Origin: Moorella humiferrea
Lineage (GTDB): Bacteria > Bacillota > DSM-521 > Neomoorellales > Neomoorellaceae
DNA: 64,000 nt
Assembly (NCBI RefSeq): GCF_039233145.1
Contig: NZ_CP136419.1
Coordinates: 470,001-534,000, forward strand
Direction: 5' to 3'
Part shown: piece by piece, positions 14,445-24,817 of the stretch
Layout of the letters: each line of letters opens with the position of its first letter
Numbering within the stretch: the stretch's first letter is position 1
Made by a program: the position numbers and the translations under genes
Notes under the pieces: generated by a model
What the model was told of the DNA's origin: nothing
What the model saw: only the letters and a program-made list of their open reading frames with translations
Databases searched by the model: none

Positions 14445-14474
14445 TCATTCGGCTTCCCATCTTATTTTTCCTGC
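14445..14474 (-). promoter_or_regulatory. Sigma-H-type promoter for the hypothetical gene at 14035-14409
   Basis: Minus strand: GCAGGAAAA, 12 bases, GCCGAATGA, one or two mismatches to RnAGGAwWW-N12-RnnGAATww. Confidence 0.5.
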
Positions 14475-14580
14475 TTCTGTCAGCAGTCTTCTTTTTCCGG
14501 TGCATGATTCATATTTATATAATACTCCTGTCTCATCGCGGCTGCCATTTACCTTTCAGGCAGAAAGGAGGAGGGTTTGG

Positions 14581-16473
14581 GTGAAAATTTTAGAGCGTTT
14601 GGAAGAATACCGCCAGGAAACCAAAAGGCTTTACTGGGAAGGGACCTTTGCCGATTACCTGGCTATGGTGGTTAAAAATCCTCGTCTGGCGCGGCTGGCC
14701 CATGCCCGGATTTATGATATGATTGCTGCCGCCGGGGTAGAAGAAGTGGATGGCGTCAAGCGCTATCGTTTCTTCAGCGACGAGATCTTCGGGCTAGATC
14801 GGACTTTGGAAAAGCTGGTGGAAGAATATTTCCATTCGGCGGCCTGCCGTCTGGATGTGCGCAAGCGCATCCTCCTTCTCATGGGCCCGGTCAGCGGCGG
14901 CAAATCCACCATTGTCACCATGTTAAAGCGCGGGCTGGAGAAATACAGCCAGACGGAAGACGGAGCCCTTTACGCCATTAAAGGTTGCCCCATGCATGAA
15001 GAACCCCTGCACCTCATTCCCCGGGAACTGCGCCCGGAATTTCAAAAGGAGTATGGTATATATGTCGAGGGCAGCCTCTGCCCGGTGTGCCAGCTGATGG
15101 TAGAAGAAAAGTATGACGGCCGGGTGGAAGAAGTGCCCGTGGAACGGATTATCCTGTCGGAAGAAAAAAGGGTGGGCATCGGCACCTTTAGCCCTTCCGA
15201 CCCCAAATCCCAGGACATCGCCGAACTCACGGGGAGTATCGATTTTTCTACCATTGCCGAATACGGTTCGGAGTCGGATCCCAGGGCTTACCGTTTCGAC
15301 GGCGAACTGAATATCGCTAACCGGGGAATCATGGAATTCCAGGAGATGTTAAAGTGTGATGAAAAGTTCCTGTACAACCTGTTGAGTCTCTCCCAGGAGG
15401 GCAATTTTAAAGCCGGCCGCTTTGCCTTGATATCGGCCGACGAGGTTATTATCGCCCACACCAATGAAGCGGAATATCGAGCCTTTATCAGCAATCCCAA
15501 AAATGAAGCCCTGCAGTCGCGGATTATGGTCATCACCATTCCCTACAACCTGAGGGTGCGGGATGAGGTAAAGATCTATCAAAAATTGATCCGCCAGAGC
15601 GATATCAACGTCCACATTGCTCCCTTTGCCCTTCAGGCGGCGGCCATCTTTTCCATTCTTTCCCGCTTGAAGGAATCAAAAAAACAGGGTATGGACCTTT
15701 TGAAGAAAATGAAGCTATATGACGGAGAGGATGTAGAGGGCTTTAAACAAAAGGACGTAGTAGAGCTAATGAACGAGGTGGAAGGCGAGGGGATGAGCGG
15801 GGTCGATCCGCGGTACGTCATCAATCGCATCTCCAGCGCCCTCATAACTTCCGACACCCGCTGCATCAATGCCCTGGACATTCTGCGGGCTTTGAAGGAA
15901 GGCCTGGATCAGCATCCTTCTATTACGAAAGAAGAAAAGGAGCGCCTCATCAATTTCATCGCCCTGGCGCGCCAGGAATACGACGAGTACGCCAAGAAGG
16001 AAGTCCAGCGGGCCTTCGTCTACTCCTATGAAGAATCGGCCCGGGCCCTGTTCAACAATTACCTGGACAATGTAGAGGCCTATGTCAATAAAACCAAGGT
16101 GCGCGATCCCATAACCGATGAAGAGCTGGACCCCGATGAGAAGCTCATGCGTTCAATTGAAGAACAGATCGGCGTAACCGAAAACGCCAAAAAGGCCTTC
16201 CGAGAGGAAATTCTCATCCGTCTTTCCTCTTATGCCCGTAAGGGTAAGACCTTTGACTATAACTCCCACGAGCGCCTGCGGGAGGCCATTGAGAAGAAGC
16301 TTTTTGCCGACATGAAGGATATCATCAAGATTACCACCTCCACCAGGACGCCGGACCCGGAGCAGTTAAAGCGCATCAATGCCGTCATCGACCGCCTTAT
16401 TTCCCAGCACGGCTACTGTCCTATTTGCGCCAACGAGCTGTTAAAATACACCGGCAGCCTCTTAAACCGCTAA
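14581..16473 (+). CDS. prkA: PrkA AAA+ serine protein kinase
   Basis: The start GTG at 14581 follows AAAGGAGGAGGG and gives 630 residues, the usual size of PrkA; an upstream in-frame ATG at 14500 lacks a ribosome site. The N-terminal AAA domain has the P-loop LLLMGPVSGGKSTIV (about residues 97-111); the C-terminal part resembles a kinase-like fold and holds two Cys in YCPICANELL at the very end. PrkA of Bacillus is a sporulation-associated protein reported to phosphorylate a 60-kDa protein, later also described as an ATP-dependent protease. It heads the conserved prkA-yhbH-spoVR set (yeaG-yeaH-ycgB in enterobacteria), with yhbH about ten bases downstream. Confidence 0.95.
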   Translation: MKILERLEEYRQETKRLYWEGTFADYLAMVVKNPRLARLAHARIYDMIAAAGVEEVDGVKRYRFFSDEIFGLDRTLEKLVEEYFHSAACRLDVRKRILLLMGPVSGGKSTIVTMLKRGLEKYSQTEDGALYAIKGCPMHEEPLHLIPRELRPEFQKEYGIYVEGSLCPVCQLMVEEKYDGRVEEVPVERIILSEEKRVGIGTFSPSDPKSQDIAELTGSIDFSTIAEYGSESDPRAYRFDGELNIANRGIMEFQEMLKCDEKFLYNLLSLSQEGNFKAGRFALISADEVIIAHTNEAEYRAFISNPKNEALQSRIMVITIPYNLRVRDEVKIYQKLIRQSDINVHIAPFALQAAAIFSILSRLKESKKQGMDLLKKMKLYDGEDVEGFKQKDVVELMNEVEGEGMSGVDPRYVINRISSALITSDTRCINALDILRALKEGLDQHPSITKEEKERLINFIALARQEYDEYAKKEVQRAFVYSYEESARALFNNYLDNVEAYVNKTKVRDPITDEELDPDEKLMRSIEEQIGVTENAKKAFREEILIRLSSYARKGKTFDYNSHERLREAIEKKLFADMKDIIKITTSTRTPDPEQLKRINAVIDRLISQHGYCPICANELLKYTGSLLNR

Positions 16474-16482
16474 AGAACCGGG

Positions 16483-17655
16483 GTGATAACCTTGGAGGAA
16501 CGTTACATCATGTCGCGGGAAGATTGGTCCCTGCACCGCAAAGGATATCTGGACCAGCAGCGGCATCAGGAAAAGGTGCGGGAAGCCTTGAGACAGAACC
16601 TACCGCAAATAATTACCGAGGAAAGCATTATCATGGGCAGGGGCAAAAAGGTGGTTCGCATACCCATCAGGAGCCTGGAGGAGTACCACTTTCGGTTCAA
16701 CTACAACCAGGGTCGCAACGTCGGCCAGGGCAGCGGTGGTACCCAAAAGGGAACGGTCATCGGCCGCGAGGCCCATGAAGGCGCCGGGAAAGGAGCGGGG
16801 GCGGGTGACCAGCCGGGAGTGGACTATTACGAGGCCGAAGTGACCCTGGAAGAAGTGGAAGAAATGCTTTTCCGCGAACTGGAACTTCCCAACCTCCAGG
16901 AAAAGAAAAAGCCCGTCCTGGCTTCCCCCACCTATGAATTTCGCGACGTCCGCCGCAAAGGCCTCATGGGTAATCTGGATAAGAAGCGGACACTGCTGGA
17001 GAACCTCAAACGCAATGCCATAAAAGGAAAGGCCGCCATCGGCGGCATTACCCTGGAGGACCTCCGCTTTAAAACCTGGGAGGAAAAAATCCGTTATGAA
17101 ACCAGCGCCGTCGTCCTGGCCATGATGGATACTTCCGGCAGCATGGGGACCTTTGAGAAATATATCGCCCGGACTTTCTTTTTCTGGATGGTACGTTTCC
17201 TGCGCCGCAAATACCAGCAGGTGGAAATTGTTTTTATCGCCCACCACACCCAGGCCAAAGAGGTTACGGAGGAAGAGTTCTTTGCCAAGGGTGAAAGCGG
17301 GGGCACCCGGTGTTCTTCAGCCTATCAACTGGCCGAAGAGATTATCGATAGACGTTATTCTCCTGCCGATTATAATATTTATCCCTTTCATTTCAGCGAT
17401 GGCGACAATCTACCCAGCGACAACGAAACCTGCCTGGAAGCAGTGCGGCGACTTTTACCAAAGGTAAATCTCCTGGGTTATGGCGAGATCGTCAACCCCT
17501 ATTACCGTACCAGCACCTTGATGAATGTACTGAAGCGTATCAAAGACGAGCGTCTGGTAACAGTTGCCCTGAAAGATAAAGACGACGTCTATCAAGCCCT
17601 GCGTACCTTTTTTTCAGGTTTGAAGTGGGGGGAGCCGGGTGGAGCAAGAATTTAA
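16483..17655 (+). CDS. yhbH: YhbH/YeaH family protein (DUF444)
   Basis: The 390-residue protein belongs to the UPF0229/DUF444 family. It starts with [22 protein letters not shown] and has a Gly-rich middle (residues 80-110, [11 protein letters not shown]), then a von Willebrand A-like domain with the metal-binding MDTSGSMG (about residue 210) and [10 protein letters not shown]. Such proteins are always found with PrkA and SpoVR and are needed for spore or stress functions in model bacteria, by an unknown mechanism. Start is uncertain: GTG 16483, TTG 16492 or ATG 16510; the last has GGAGG upstream. Ends overlapping spoVR by 17 bases. Confidence 0.93.
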   Translation: MITLEERYIMSREDWSLHRKGYLDQQRHQEKVREALRQNLPQIITEESIIMGRGKKVVRIPIRSLEEYHFRFNYNQGRNVGQGSGGTQKGTVIGREAHEGAGKGAGAGDQPGVDYYEAEVTLEEVEEMLFRELELPNLQEKKKPVLASPTYEFRDVRRKGLMGNLDKKRTLLENLKRNAIKGKAAIGGITLEDLRFKTWEEKIRYETSAVVLAMMDTSGSMGTFEKYIARTFFFWMVRFLRRKYQQVEIVFIAHHTQAKEVTEEEFFAKGESGGTRCSSAYQLAEEIIDRRYSPADYNIYPFHFSDGDNLPSDNETCLEAVRRLLPKVNLLGYGEIVNPYYRTSTLMNVLKRIKDERLVTVALKDKDDVYQALRTFFSGLKWGEPGGARI

Positions 17656-19036
17656 AGTTCTGGAGCGGGCCATTAGAGAAATCCACGACCAGGCCAAAAA
17701 ATTCGGCCTGGACTTTTTTCCCATGCGCTTTGAGCTGGTGCCCGCCGACGTCATCTACGCCTTTGGCGCCTACGGCATGCCGACCAGGTTCACACATTGG
17801 ACTTTTGGCAAGCACTTCTATAAAATGAAACTCCAGTACGACTTCAATTTAAGCCGTATCTATGAGCTGGTTATTAATTCTAATCCCTGCTATGCCTTTT
17901 TACTGGAGGGCAATGATCTGATCCAGAATAAGCTGGTCATTGCCCACGTCTTTGCCCACAGCGACTTTTTTAAGAACAACATTCATTTTGTCCCTACTTC
18001 CCGCAATATGGTAGAAACCATGGCCGTCCATGCCGAAAAAATAAGGGAGTATGAGTTTAAATACGGCCGCCGCGAGGTGGAAATTTTCCTCGACGCCGCC
18101 CTGTCCATCCAGGAACATATCGAGCCGCCTTCCGTTTTCACCGGCGCCGAAGATGAACAAGAGAAGGACACGGGCCATTCCCGCCCCAAAGAAACGCCCT
18201 ATGACGACCTGTGGGCCCTGGACGGCAAACCCAGGGAAAGGCCGAAAGAGCGCGGCCGCAAAATACCGCCGCGGCCGACCAAGGATATGCTAGCCTTTAT
18301 TATGCGCCATAGCCCCGAACTGGAGGACTGGCAGCGGGATATTTTGGCCATGATCCGAGAAGAAATACGATATTTCTGGCCGCAAATGGAAACCAAGATC
18401 ATTAATGAGGGCTGGGCTACTTACTGGCATGTGCGAATTATGCGGGAACTGGATTTAACGGAAAAGGAAACCATTGATTTTGCCCACCTCCATGCCGTCG
18501 TTACTCAGCCGGGGAAGATGCAGATTAATCCCTACTATGTAGGCAGCAAAATTTTTGAGGATATTGAAAGACGCTGGGAAAACCCCTCCCCGGAAGAAAA
18601 AAAGCAGAACATCCGGCCGGGCGGGGAGGGCAGGGCCAAAATCTTTGAAGTCCGCAGCTTTGAGAACGACGTGTCCTTCCTGCGCAATTACCTGACCAAG
18701 GAACTGGTGGAAGAATTAGATCTCTTTCTTTACCAGAAAATAGGAGCGGAATGGGTAGTCGTCGAAACGGACTGGGAGAAGGTGCGGGATGACTTGGTAA
18801 GTCGCCTCACCAACTGCGGCTTCCCTTATATTGTAGTTGAGGACGGCGACTACCAGCGCCGGGGTGAGCTCTATCTTAAGCACTGCTATGAAGGGCGAGA
18901 GCTCGACGTCTACTATCTGGAGAAGACCCTGCCCTATGTTTACCTGCTATGGGGGCGGCCGGTCCATCTGGAGACAGTCATTGACGGTAAAACAACGGTG
19001 TTCAGCTATGACGGCAAGAAAAACAGCAGGCGTTAA
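17639..19036 (+). CDS. spoVR: SpoVR family protein
   Basis: The 465-residue protein matches SpoVR/YcgB. Conserved blocks are [31 protein letters not shown], the segment [40 protein letters not shown] and [17 protein letters not shown]. His and Glu residues in [12 protein letters not shown] and EGWATYWH look like a metal site. SpoVR is needed for normal spore cortex formation in Bacillus; the biochemical role is unknown. GTG start inside the end of yhbH points to translational coupling of the three-gene set. Confidence 0.94.
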   Translation: MEQEFKVLERAIREIHDQAKKFGLDFFPMRFELVPADVIYAFGAYGMPTRFTHWTFGKHFYKMKLQYDFNLSRIYELVINSNPCYAFLLEGNDLIQNKLVIAHVFAHSDFFKNNIHFVPTSRNMVETMAVHAEKIREYEFKYGRREVEIFLDAALSIQEHIEPPSVFTGAEDEQEKDTGHSRPKETPYDDLWALDGKPRERPKERGRKIPPRPTKDMLAFIMRHSPELEDWQRDILAMIREEIRYFWPQMETKIINEGWATYWHVRIMRELDLTEKETIDFAHLHAVVTQPGKMQINPYYVGSKIFEDIERRWENPSPEEKKQNIRPGGEGRAKIFEVRSFENDVSFLRNYLTKELVEELDLFLYQKIGAEWVVVETDWEKVRDDLVSRLTNCGFPYIVVEDGDYQRRGELYLKHCYEGRELDVYYLEKTLPYVYLLWGRPVHLETVIDGKTTVFSYDGKKNSRR

Positions 19037-19138
19037 TTCATAGGCAGGAATCCCTGTTTTAATGTGGAAATATCTTTATTATGCCCGGATGCATGGTCCC
19101 GTTTTCGGGAACATACTTTCGGGAGAAGTTTAGATTAT

Positions 19139-20452
19139 ATGGAGGAGTACGGTTTGTACTGGAACGAAAGATATGAATGTATGCCGGAAGAGGAGCTGCG
19201 GGAACTACAGCTGGAACGCCTGCAGGCGACAGTAAAAAGGGCCTTCTATAACGTCCCCTTTTACCGCAAAGCCTTTCAGGCTATAGGGTTGGAGCCGGGC
19301 GACATCAAGAGTCTGGACGATCTCCAAAAATTGCCCTTTACCACCAAACAGGATTTGCGGGACAACTATCCTTTCGGCATGTTTGCCGTGCCCATGAGCG
19401 AAGTGGTGCGCATCCACTCTTCGTCGGGCACCACCGGCAAGCCGACGGTGGTGGGTTACACCCGTCATGACATCGACGTCTGGGCCGAGCTAATGGCCCG
19501 AGCGTTGGTCTGCGGTGGGGCGACCCGCCACGACATAATCCAGAACGCGTACGGCTACGGCCTTTTTACCGGCGGTTTGGGCGTTCATTACGGCGCCGAA
19601 CGCCTGGGGGCGTCCGTCATTCCCATCTCCGGCGGCAATACCAAACGCCAGGTAATGATTATGAAGGATTACGGTAGTACGGTTTTAACTTGTACTCCTT
19701 CTTATGCCCTCCATATCGCTGAAGTCATGGCGGAAATGGGCGTTACCTCGGATGAGCTGAAATTACGTTGCGGTATTTTCGGCGCCGAACCCTGGTCGGA
19801 AAACATGCGCCAGGAAATAGAGAAACGCTTGGGGATCAGCGCCGTGGACATCTACGGCCTGAGCGAGGTTATCGGTCCGGGTGTCGCCATTGAATGCCAG
19901 GCGAAAAACGGCCTTCACATATTCGGCGATCATTTTCTCGTAGAAGTCATCGATCCGGTGACGGAAAAGCCGGTACCGCCGGGCCAGCTGGGCGAGTTGG
20001 TCATCACCTCCCTCACTAAAGAAGCCCTGCCGGTCATTCGCTATCGCACCCGGGACATTACCACCTTGATACCCGGTACCTGTTCCTGCGGTCGTACTTA
20101 TGTGCGGGTGGCCCGCTTTACCGGCCGCACCGACGACATGCTGATAATCCGTGGTGTTAACGTGTTCCCCTCCCAGGTGGAAAGCGTTCTTCTGGAAATG
20201 GGCGGGACAGAACCCCACTACCTTCTGATTGTCGACCGCCACGGTTCCCTGGATACCCTGGAAGTCAAGGTGGAAGTTTCCGAATCCCTCTTTTCTGACA
20301 AAGTACGGGGCTTGGAAGAGCTGGAGAAGAAACTGGTGGACGAACTGGAGAGCACCCTGGGTATCAGTGTGAAGGTCACCCTGGTAGAGCCGAAAACCAT
20401 CCAGCGCAGCGAAGGCAAGGCCGTCAGGGTAATCGATAAGCGGAAGATATGA
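19139..20452 (+). CDS. paaK: Phenylacetate--CoA ligase
   Basis: From ATG 19139 the product has 437 residues, close to the family length; the frame is open back to a GTG at 19064 but without a ribosome site, while GGGAGAAG precedes 19139. It has the PaaK pattern: [14 protein letters not shown] at the start, AMP-binding loop [31 protein letters not shown], and a C-terminal [21 protein letters not shown]. It makes aryl-acetyl-CoA from phenylacetate or related acids formed in anaerobic amino-acid breakdown. The ACT-domain gene follows after 12 bases, a frequent pairing in anaerobes. Confidence 0.9.
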   Translation: MEEYGLYWNERYECMPEEELRELQLERLQATVKRAFYNVPFYRKAFQAIGLEPGDIKSLDDLQKLPFTTKQDLRDNYPFGMFAVPMSEVVRIHSSSGTTGKPTVVGYTRHDIDVWAELMARALVCGGATRHDIIQNAYGYGLFTGGLGVHYGAERLGASVIPISGGNTKRQVMIMKDYGSTVLTCTPSYALHIAEVMAEMGVTSDELKLRCGIFGAEPWSENMRQEIEKRLGISAVDIYGLSEVIGPGVAIECQAKNGLHIFGDHFLVEVIDPVTEKPVPPGQLGELVITSLTKEALPVIRYRTRDITTLIPGTCSCGRTYVRVARFTGRTDDMLIIRGVNVFPSQVESVLLEMGGTEPHYLLIVDRHGSLDTLEVKVEVSESLFSDKVRGLEELEKKLVDELESTLGISVKVTLVEPKTIQRSEGKAVRVIDKRKI

Positions 20453-20464
20453 GGGGGGAAATTT

Positions 20465-20896
20465 ATGAAGATCAAGCAGATCTCGGTGTTTTTAGAGAAC
20501 AAGTCGGGACGGCTGGCGGCGGTAACTCGGCTGCTGGCCGGGCGGGGAATCAACATCCGCGCCCTTTCCATTGCCGACACCTCCGATTTCGGCATTTTGC
20601 GCCTTATTGTCAACGATCCGGATGAAGCTTACAGGGCCCTGAAAGAGGCCGGCTTTACCGTCAGCCTTACCGAGGTGCTGGGGGTGGAGATGCCGGACAG
20701 GCCCGGGGGCTTGAGCCACATCCTTTCCCTGCTCGAAGAGGCGGACATCAACATCGAATATCTCTATGCCTTCATCGGTAGGGGCGAGAATGGTGCTATG
20801 GTCATCTTCCGGGTGGAAGAACTGGATAAAGCCATCGCCGTCCTCCAGCAGAAGGGTATAACCGTCCTGGAAGGCGAGAAGATTTATCAATTATAA
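20465..20896 (+). CDS. Tandem ACT-domain protein
   Basis: A 143-residue protein made of two ACT domains: residues 1-70 (ISVFLENKSGRLAAVTRLLAGRGINIRALSIAD) and 71-143 (GVEMPDRPGGLSHILSLLEEADINIEYLYAF). ACT domains bind amino acids. No catalytic domain is attached. This stand-alone form typically accompanies paaK and indolepyruvate ferredoxin oxidoreductase genes, suggesting that it senses an aromatic amino acid (inference). ATG start behind GAGGGGGGAAA. Confidence 0.9.
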   Translation: MKIKQISVFLENKSGRLAAVTRLLAGRGINIRALSIADTSDFGILRLIVNDPDEAYRALKEAGFTVSLTEVLGVEMPDRPGGLSHILSLLEEADINIEYLYAFIGRGENGAMVIFRVEELDKAIAVLQQKGITVLEGEKIYQL

Positions 20897-20926
20897 CTGT
20901 TATAACAGCGAAGGAGATGTTAAGAA

Positions 20927-22030
20927 TTGGGTACTTCTCCTGCATGTCGGGAAACTATTCTGGCCATTAAGCCCTATGTACCGGGTAAACCTATTGAGGA
21001 AGTCCAGCGGGAGCTGGGAATTAAGGACGTAATTAAACTGGCCTCCAATGAAAATCCCCTGGGGCCATCCCCTGATGCCGTCCGGGCCATCCAGGAAGCG
21101 GCTGAGAGGGTTTACCTGTATCCGGACGGGAACTGCTATTATTTAAAAAACGCCCTGGCGGAAAAACACGGCGTATCCCCGGAAAATATCATCGTGGGCA
21201 ACGGTACAGACGAGATTATCAAGATGTTGGCCGAAGCATACTTAAACCCCGGGGACGAAATAGTGGTCGCCGATCCCACCTTCTCGGAGTATGAGTTTGC
21301 TGCCCTGGTTATGGCCGGCCGAGCTGTGAAGGTGCCCTGCCGCAGCTTCCGCCACGATTTAAAGGCCATGGCCGCCGCCATAACGTCCAGGACACGGCTG
21401 GTGTTTATCTGTAATCCCAACAATCCCACGGGGACCATCGTCGGCCAGATGATGCTGGACAACTTTTTGAAAGAAATACCTCCTTCGGTCCTGGTGGTTT
21501 TAGATGAAGCCTATGCCGATTACGTTACGGCCGAACACTATCCCGACAGCCTGGCGTACGTGCGCTACGGTCGGCCCAACGTCATAGTCCTGCGCACTTT
21601 TTCCAAGATATACGGTCTGGCCGGCCTGCGGGTGGGCTATGGTGTGGCCGTTCCCGAGATCATTAAAAACTTAAACAGGGTGCGGGAACCCTTCAATGTA
21701 AACCTCGTGGCCCAGGCTGCGGCTTTCGCCGCATTAAAAGATGAAGCCCATTATCGCAAAAGCAGAGAAATAAATATAGAAGGCAAGCAGTACCTGTACG
21801 AACAGTTTGCGGCCATGGGCCTTACGTATGTGCCGACGGAGACCAACTTTATCTTCGTGGACGTCGGGCAGGACAGCCGCGGCGTCTTTCAGGAGCTGTT
21901 AAAACGGGGGGTTATCGTCCGTACGGGGGATATTTTCGGCTATGATACTTACCTCAGGGTGACCATCGGCACCCCCCGGCAGAATGAGCGCTTTATAAAG
22001 GCGCTACGGGAAGTTTTGGGTCGGGCGTAA
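20927..22030 (+). CDS. hisC: Histidinol-phosphate aminotransferase
   Basis: The 367-residue PLP enzyme converts imidazole-acetol phosphate plus glutamate to histidinol phosphate in histidine synthesis, and often also acts in Tyr/Phe synthesis. Signatures: LASNENPLGPSP, IVGNGTDEIIKML, CNPNNPTGTI, LDEAYADY and the PLP lysine in RTFSKIYGLAGLRVGYG. TTG start behind AAGGAGATG. Placed after paaK and the ACT gene rather than in a his operon, so a role in aromatic amino-acid transamination is also possible. Confidence 0.92.
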   Translation: MGTSPACRETILAIKPYVPGKPIEEVQRELGIKDVIKLASNENPLGPSPDAVRAIQEAAERVYLYPDGNCYYLKNALAEKHGVSPENIIVGNGTDEIIKMLAEAYLNPGDEIVVADPTFSEYEFAALVMAGRAVKVPCRSFRHDLKAMAAAITSRTRLVFICNPNNPTGTIVGQMMLDNFLKEIPPSVLVVLDEAYADYVTAEHYPDSLAYVRYGRPNVIVLRTFSKIYGLAGLRVGYGVAVPEIIKNLNRVREPFNVNLVAQAAAFAALKDEAHYRKSREINIEGKQYLYEQFAAMGLTYVPTETNFIFVDVGQDSRGVFQELLKRGVIVRTGDIFGYDTYLRVTIGTPRQNERFIKALREVLGRA

Positions 22031-22079
22031 AAATTAGGAATAGTTCCCTCCTTTCTTTGATATTTATGTTATAGCAGGA

Positions 22080-22706
22080 ATGAAAGGAGGGACCACCTTG
22101 CGGGTACGAAAGTGCCTGGCTGTCGCCGTAGGTTTGCTCTTTATGGTCGTAAATATCAGCGGCTGCGGGCTGGTTGACAGGTTGCGGGGCAGGACCCAGT
22201 CCCAGGTGCAGGTGCAGTTGCCGCCGCCGGAAACGGCATCGCCCCAGGCCGGGGCCGGGGAGATTAAGGAAGGCACCAAAACAACTAAAATTGTTCTCTA
22301 TTTCAGCGATCCAACCGGGAATTACCTGGTGGCCGAAGAACGCAGCATACCTTTAGTAGAAGGGATTGCCCGGGCGGCCATAGAGGAGCTTATCAAAGGA
22401 CCGAAACCGGGTTCCCAGCTTCTACCGACTATCCCCAAGGGAACGGTGCTTAAAGATATTAACATCCGTTCCGACGGCCTCTGCCGGGTAGATTTCAGCA
22501 AAGAACTGGTGAAAAACCACAGCGGCGGTTCCCTGGGAGAAAGCCTAACGGTTTATTCCATCGTCAACACCCTCACCCAGTTTCCTACGGTTAAGGAAGT
22601 CCAGTTCCTGGTGGACGGCCAATATGTTAAGACAATAGCCGGCCATGTCGACGTATCCACGGCGATAAGCCGCAATGAAAGCTTGATCAAAAAGGAAGCC
22701 CGGTAA
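22080..22706 (+). CDS. GerMN-domain lipoprotein (GerM/LpqB-like)
   Basis: The 208-residue protein has an N-terminal lipoprotein signal ending in the lipobox ISGC (about residue 24), a proline-rich linker, and one GerMN domain (residues 65-190, containing GIARAAIEELIKGPKPG and RVDFSKELV) followed by IVNTLTQFPTVKEVQFLVDG. GerM of Bacillus is a spore-envelope lipoprotein needed for engulfment and germination and has two GerMN domains; here there is only one. ATG start behind AGCAGGA; TTG at 22098 is a possible alternative. Confidence 0.88.
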   Translation: MKGGTTLRVRKCLAVAVGLLFMVVNISGCGLVDRLRGRTQSQVQVQLPPPETASPQAGAGEIKEGTKTTKIVLYFSDPTGNYLVAEERSIPLVEGIARAAIEELIKGPKPGSQLLPTIPKGTVLKDINIRSDGLCRVDFSKELVKNHSGGSLGESLTVYSIVNTLTQFPTVKEVQFLVDGQYVKTIAGHVDVSTAISRNESLIKKEAR

Positions 22707-22710
22707 GGAA

Positions 22711-22741
22711 GGTGCCTTGCCGGGCACCCTTTTTGTTTTTT
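22711..22741 (+). terminator. Rho-independent terminator after the GerMN gene
   Basis: GGTGCC, short loop, GGCACC and a T-rich tail (CTTTTTGTTTTTT). Confidence 0.8.
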
Positions 22742-22761
22742 CAACAAAAAGCGGCGGCAGG

Positions 22762-22790
22762 GAAGGAAAGAGTCGCGGCATAGCGAATAG
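22762..22790 (+). promoter_or_regulatory. Sigma-H-type promoter for the amidase gene
   Basis: GAAGGAAAG, 11 bases, AGCGAATAG; near-perfect match to RnAGGAwWW-N11-RnnGAATww. Transcription would begin at about 22795-22800, which rules out a start codon at 22793. Confidence 0.55.
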
Positions 22791-22831
22791 ATATGATAGC
22801 TTCTAAAATACGAAAGGAGAAAGGAAGGGTG

Positions 22832-24733
22832 ATGATAAGGAAAAAATTGAAAAGCCGGTGGGCTTTTTTACTGATGCTGATGTTTTTCTACATATTGGCA
22901 TGGGGCTTAAAAACCCTACCGGCTGCGGCCGATCCGGGGATTGCCCTCTTTTTGAACGGGGTCCAGGTTAAACCGGCAGTACCACCCTATATCGATGCCA
23001 ACGGTCGTACCATGGTACCATTACGCTTTATAATGGAATATATGGGTGCCAGGGTGGACTGGCTGGAAAAGGAGCGGGGCATCGTCGTTACCCGGGGGTC
23101 AATAACTTTAAAGATGTGGATCGACAGCCGTCAGGCCTATGTCAATGGACAATCCCTCACGCTGGATACCACGCCCGTTTTAAAGGGCGATACGACCATG
23201 GTACCGGTACGTTTTGTGTCCCAGGCCTTTGGCGGCCGGGTCGAATGGGAAGAAGCCACCCAGAGCGTAAAGATTACTTTGGGAGGGTCTGCTGGTAGCC
23301 AGGTGCGCCTGACGGGCAGTTATGTAAATATCCGTTCCGGGCCGGGACTAAATTATAGCATCATCACAACCCTCCCGCGGGATACGGTTTTAAGCTTTCT
23401 GGGGGAAGCCTCCGGCTGGTATAAGGTCCAATTGAAGGACGGGCGACAGGGTTGGGTTTCGGCTTCTTATGCCCAGCTGGTCGGCGGCCCTTCGGATAAC
23501 GGCGGGCCATCGGCAGGAGGACCATCGGAGGGTGATACGAAGCCGCCCGCTGAAGACAACCGGCCGCCTGACGGTGATCAACAGACCGACGGGCAGCCCC
23601 TGGGCCTGGCGGTGATCGGCAGCAGGCCTGTGGCCGTTTTGGCCGGGCCGAGCCCGGTAGAAAAACAGGTAGGTACAGCCGCTGCCGGCAGCAGGCTTCC
23701 CATTTGGGAGCAAAAGGGCGACTGGTGGCAGGTGGAGATGGACGACGGCCGGCGTGGCTGGCTGGCCAGGGCCCTGGCCACCTTTGCCCCATATGAACCT
23801 TCAGAAAAGGAGCCTAATGATTCGCAGGACAACCTCCAGATCACGGGGGTAACTGTAACGACTGTCGGTGAGGCCTTTAAGGTAACCGTTAAAGCCACCG
23901 GGGCTTTCACCTTTAAAACTTCCCGCTGGGACAATCGCCTCATTGTTGATGTACCCGGCGCCGTTTTGGCTGTTTCCTCGGGGCAGACTACGGTAGAAGT
24001 TAACCGGCCACCCCTTTTAAGGGTGCGTTTGGGACAATATACCAAAGATACAGTGCGGATAGTATTCGACCTGAACAGCAGCGTCCGGTTGCGCTCCCAG
24101 CCGGCGGCGGATCAGAAGGGTATGATTTTCCTCCTGGAGAAATCGTCCCTTAAAGGCAGCAAGATTGTCATCGATCCCGGCCACGGCACCGATCCGGAAG
24201 GACGCGATCCCGGGGCCATCGGCCCCACAGGGGTGCAGGAAAAGGACGTCAATCTAGCCATGGCCCAGAAACTTGCCGCCCTTCTGAAACAGGCGGGGGC
24301 CAACGTCTACCTCACCCGCAGTGATGAGATCTGTCCTTACACCCTTTCCGGCCGGGCCTATTATGCCAATGATATAGGCGCCGACCTCTTTATCAGCATT
24401 CACTCCAACGCTTCTTTAAGCCCGGAGGCATCCGGCACGTCGACTTATTTCTATGCTCCGGAAGGTACCGCCCTGGGGCAGCAGCGGGAGGAGCGACTGC
24501 GTTTGGCAACGGCCATTCAGAATGCCCTGGTAGCCGTCCTGGGTACAAAGGACCTGGGTGTCCGGGAAGCCAATTTCGCCGTGCTGCGCAATACGGATAT
24601 GCCTTCGGTGCTGGTGGAAACAGCCTTTATCTCCAACCCCACGGAGGAACAGCTGTTAAACAACCCCACCTTTCAGGCCAAAGTGGCCGAGGGAATCTTT
24701 AACGGGCTCAGCGCCTATTTTGCTGGTCAATAA
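22832..24733 (+). CDS. N-acetylmuramoyl-L-alanine amidase, multidomain, exported
   Basis: From ATG 22832 (AAAGGAGAAAGGAAGG upstream) the product has 633 residues. Order: signal peptide with a hydrophobic segment (WAFLLMLMFFYILAWGL), copper-amine-oxidase N-terminal-like stalk domain (VPLRFIMEYMGARVDW and VPVRFVSQAFGGRVEW), SH3 domain 1 (NIRSGPGLNYSIITTLPRD), Pro/Gly-rich linker, SH3-like domain 2, AMIN domain (VTVKATGAFTFKTSRWDNRLIVD), and Amidase_3 catalytic domain (VIDPGHGTDPEG, GVQEKDVNLAMA, ISIHSNAS, VETAFISNP) with zinc ligands His, Glu, His and catalytic Glu. It cleaves the bond between muramic acid and the stem peptide in the wall. Confidence 0.93.
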   Translation: MIRKKLKSRWAFLLMLMFFYILAWGLKTLPAAADPGIALFLNGVQVKPAVPPYIDANGRTMVPLRFIMEYMGARVDWLEKERGIVVTRGSITLKMWIDSRQAYVNGQSLTLDTTPVLKGDTTMVPVRFVSQAFGGRVEWEEATQSVKITLGGSAGSQVRLTGSYVNIRSGPGLNYSIITTLPRDTVLSFLGEASGWYKVQLKDGRQGWVSASYAQLVGGPSDNGGPSAGGPSEGDTKPPAEDNRPPDGDQQTDGQPLGLAVIGSRPVAVLAGPSPVEKQVGTAAAGSRLPIWEQKGDWWQVEMDDGRRGWLARALATFAPYEPSEKEPNDSQDNLQITGVTVTTVGEAFKVTVKATGAFTFKTSRWDNRLIVDVPGAVLAVSSGQTTVEVNRPPLLRVRLGQYTKDTVRIVFDLNSSVRLRSQPAADQKGMIFLLEKSSLKGSKIVIDPGHGTDPEGRDPGAIGPTGVQEKDVNLAMAQKLAALLKQAGANVYLTRSDEICPYTLSGRAYYANDIGADLFISIHSNASLSPEASGTSTYFYAPEGTALGQQREERLRLATAIQNALVAVLGTKDLGVREANFAVLRNTDMPSVLVETAFISNPTEEQLLNNPTFQAKVAEGIFNGLSAYFAGQ

Positions 24734-24734
24734 G

Positions 24735-24776
24735 GAAGGAGGAGCCTGTCTTACCTTGCGGGCTCCCTTCTTCTTT
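24735..24776 (+). terminator. Possible weak terminator hairpin after the amidase gene
   Basis: GGAGCC pairs with GGCTCC around a 14-base loop, with partly complementary flanks and a pyrimidine-rich tail. The T run is poor. Confidence 0.4.
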
Positions 24777-24784
24777 GCTACAAT
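24756..24784 (+). promoter_or_regulatory. Possible sigma-A promoter for the UPF0316 gene
   Basis: TTGCGG (24756-24761), 17 bases, TACAAT (24779-24784). Confidence 0.4.
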
Positions 24785-24817
24785 GGGGAGGCAGCAGTCT
24801 GGCGGGAGGGAGTACCG

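Noticed and set aside
23364-24045. Long minus-strand frames opposite the amidase gene
   Set aside because: They are shadows produced by GC-rich codons; Pro/Arg/Ser-rich with no motif or ribosome site.
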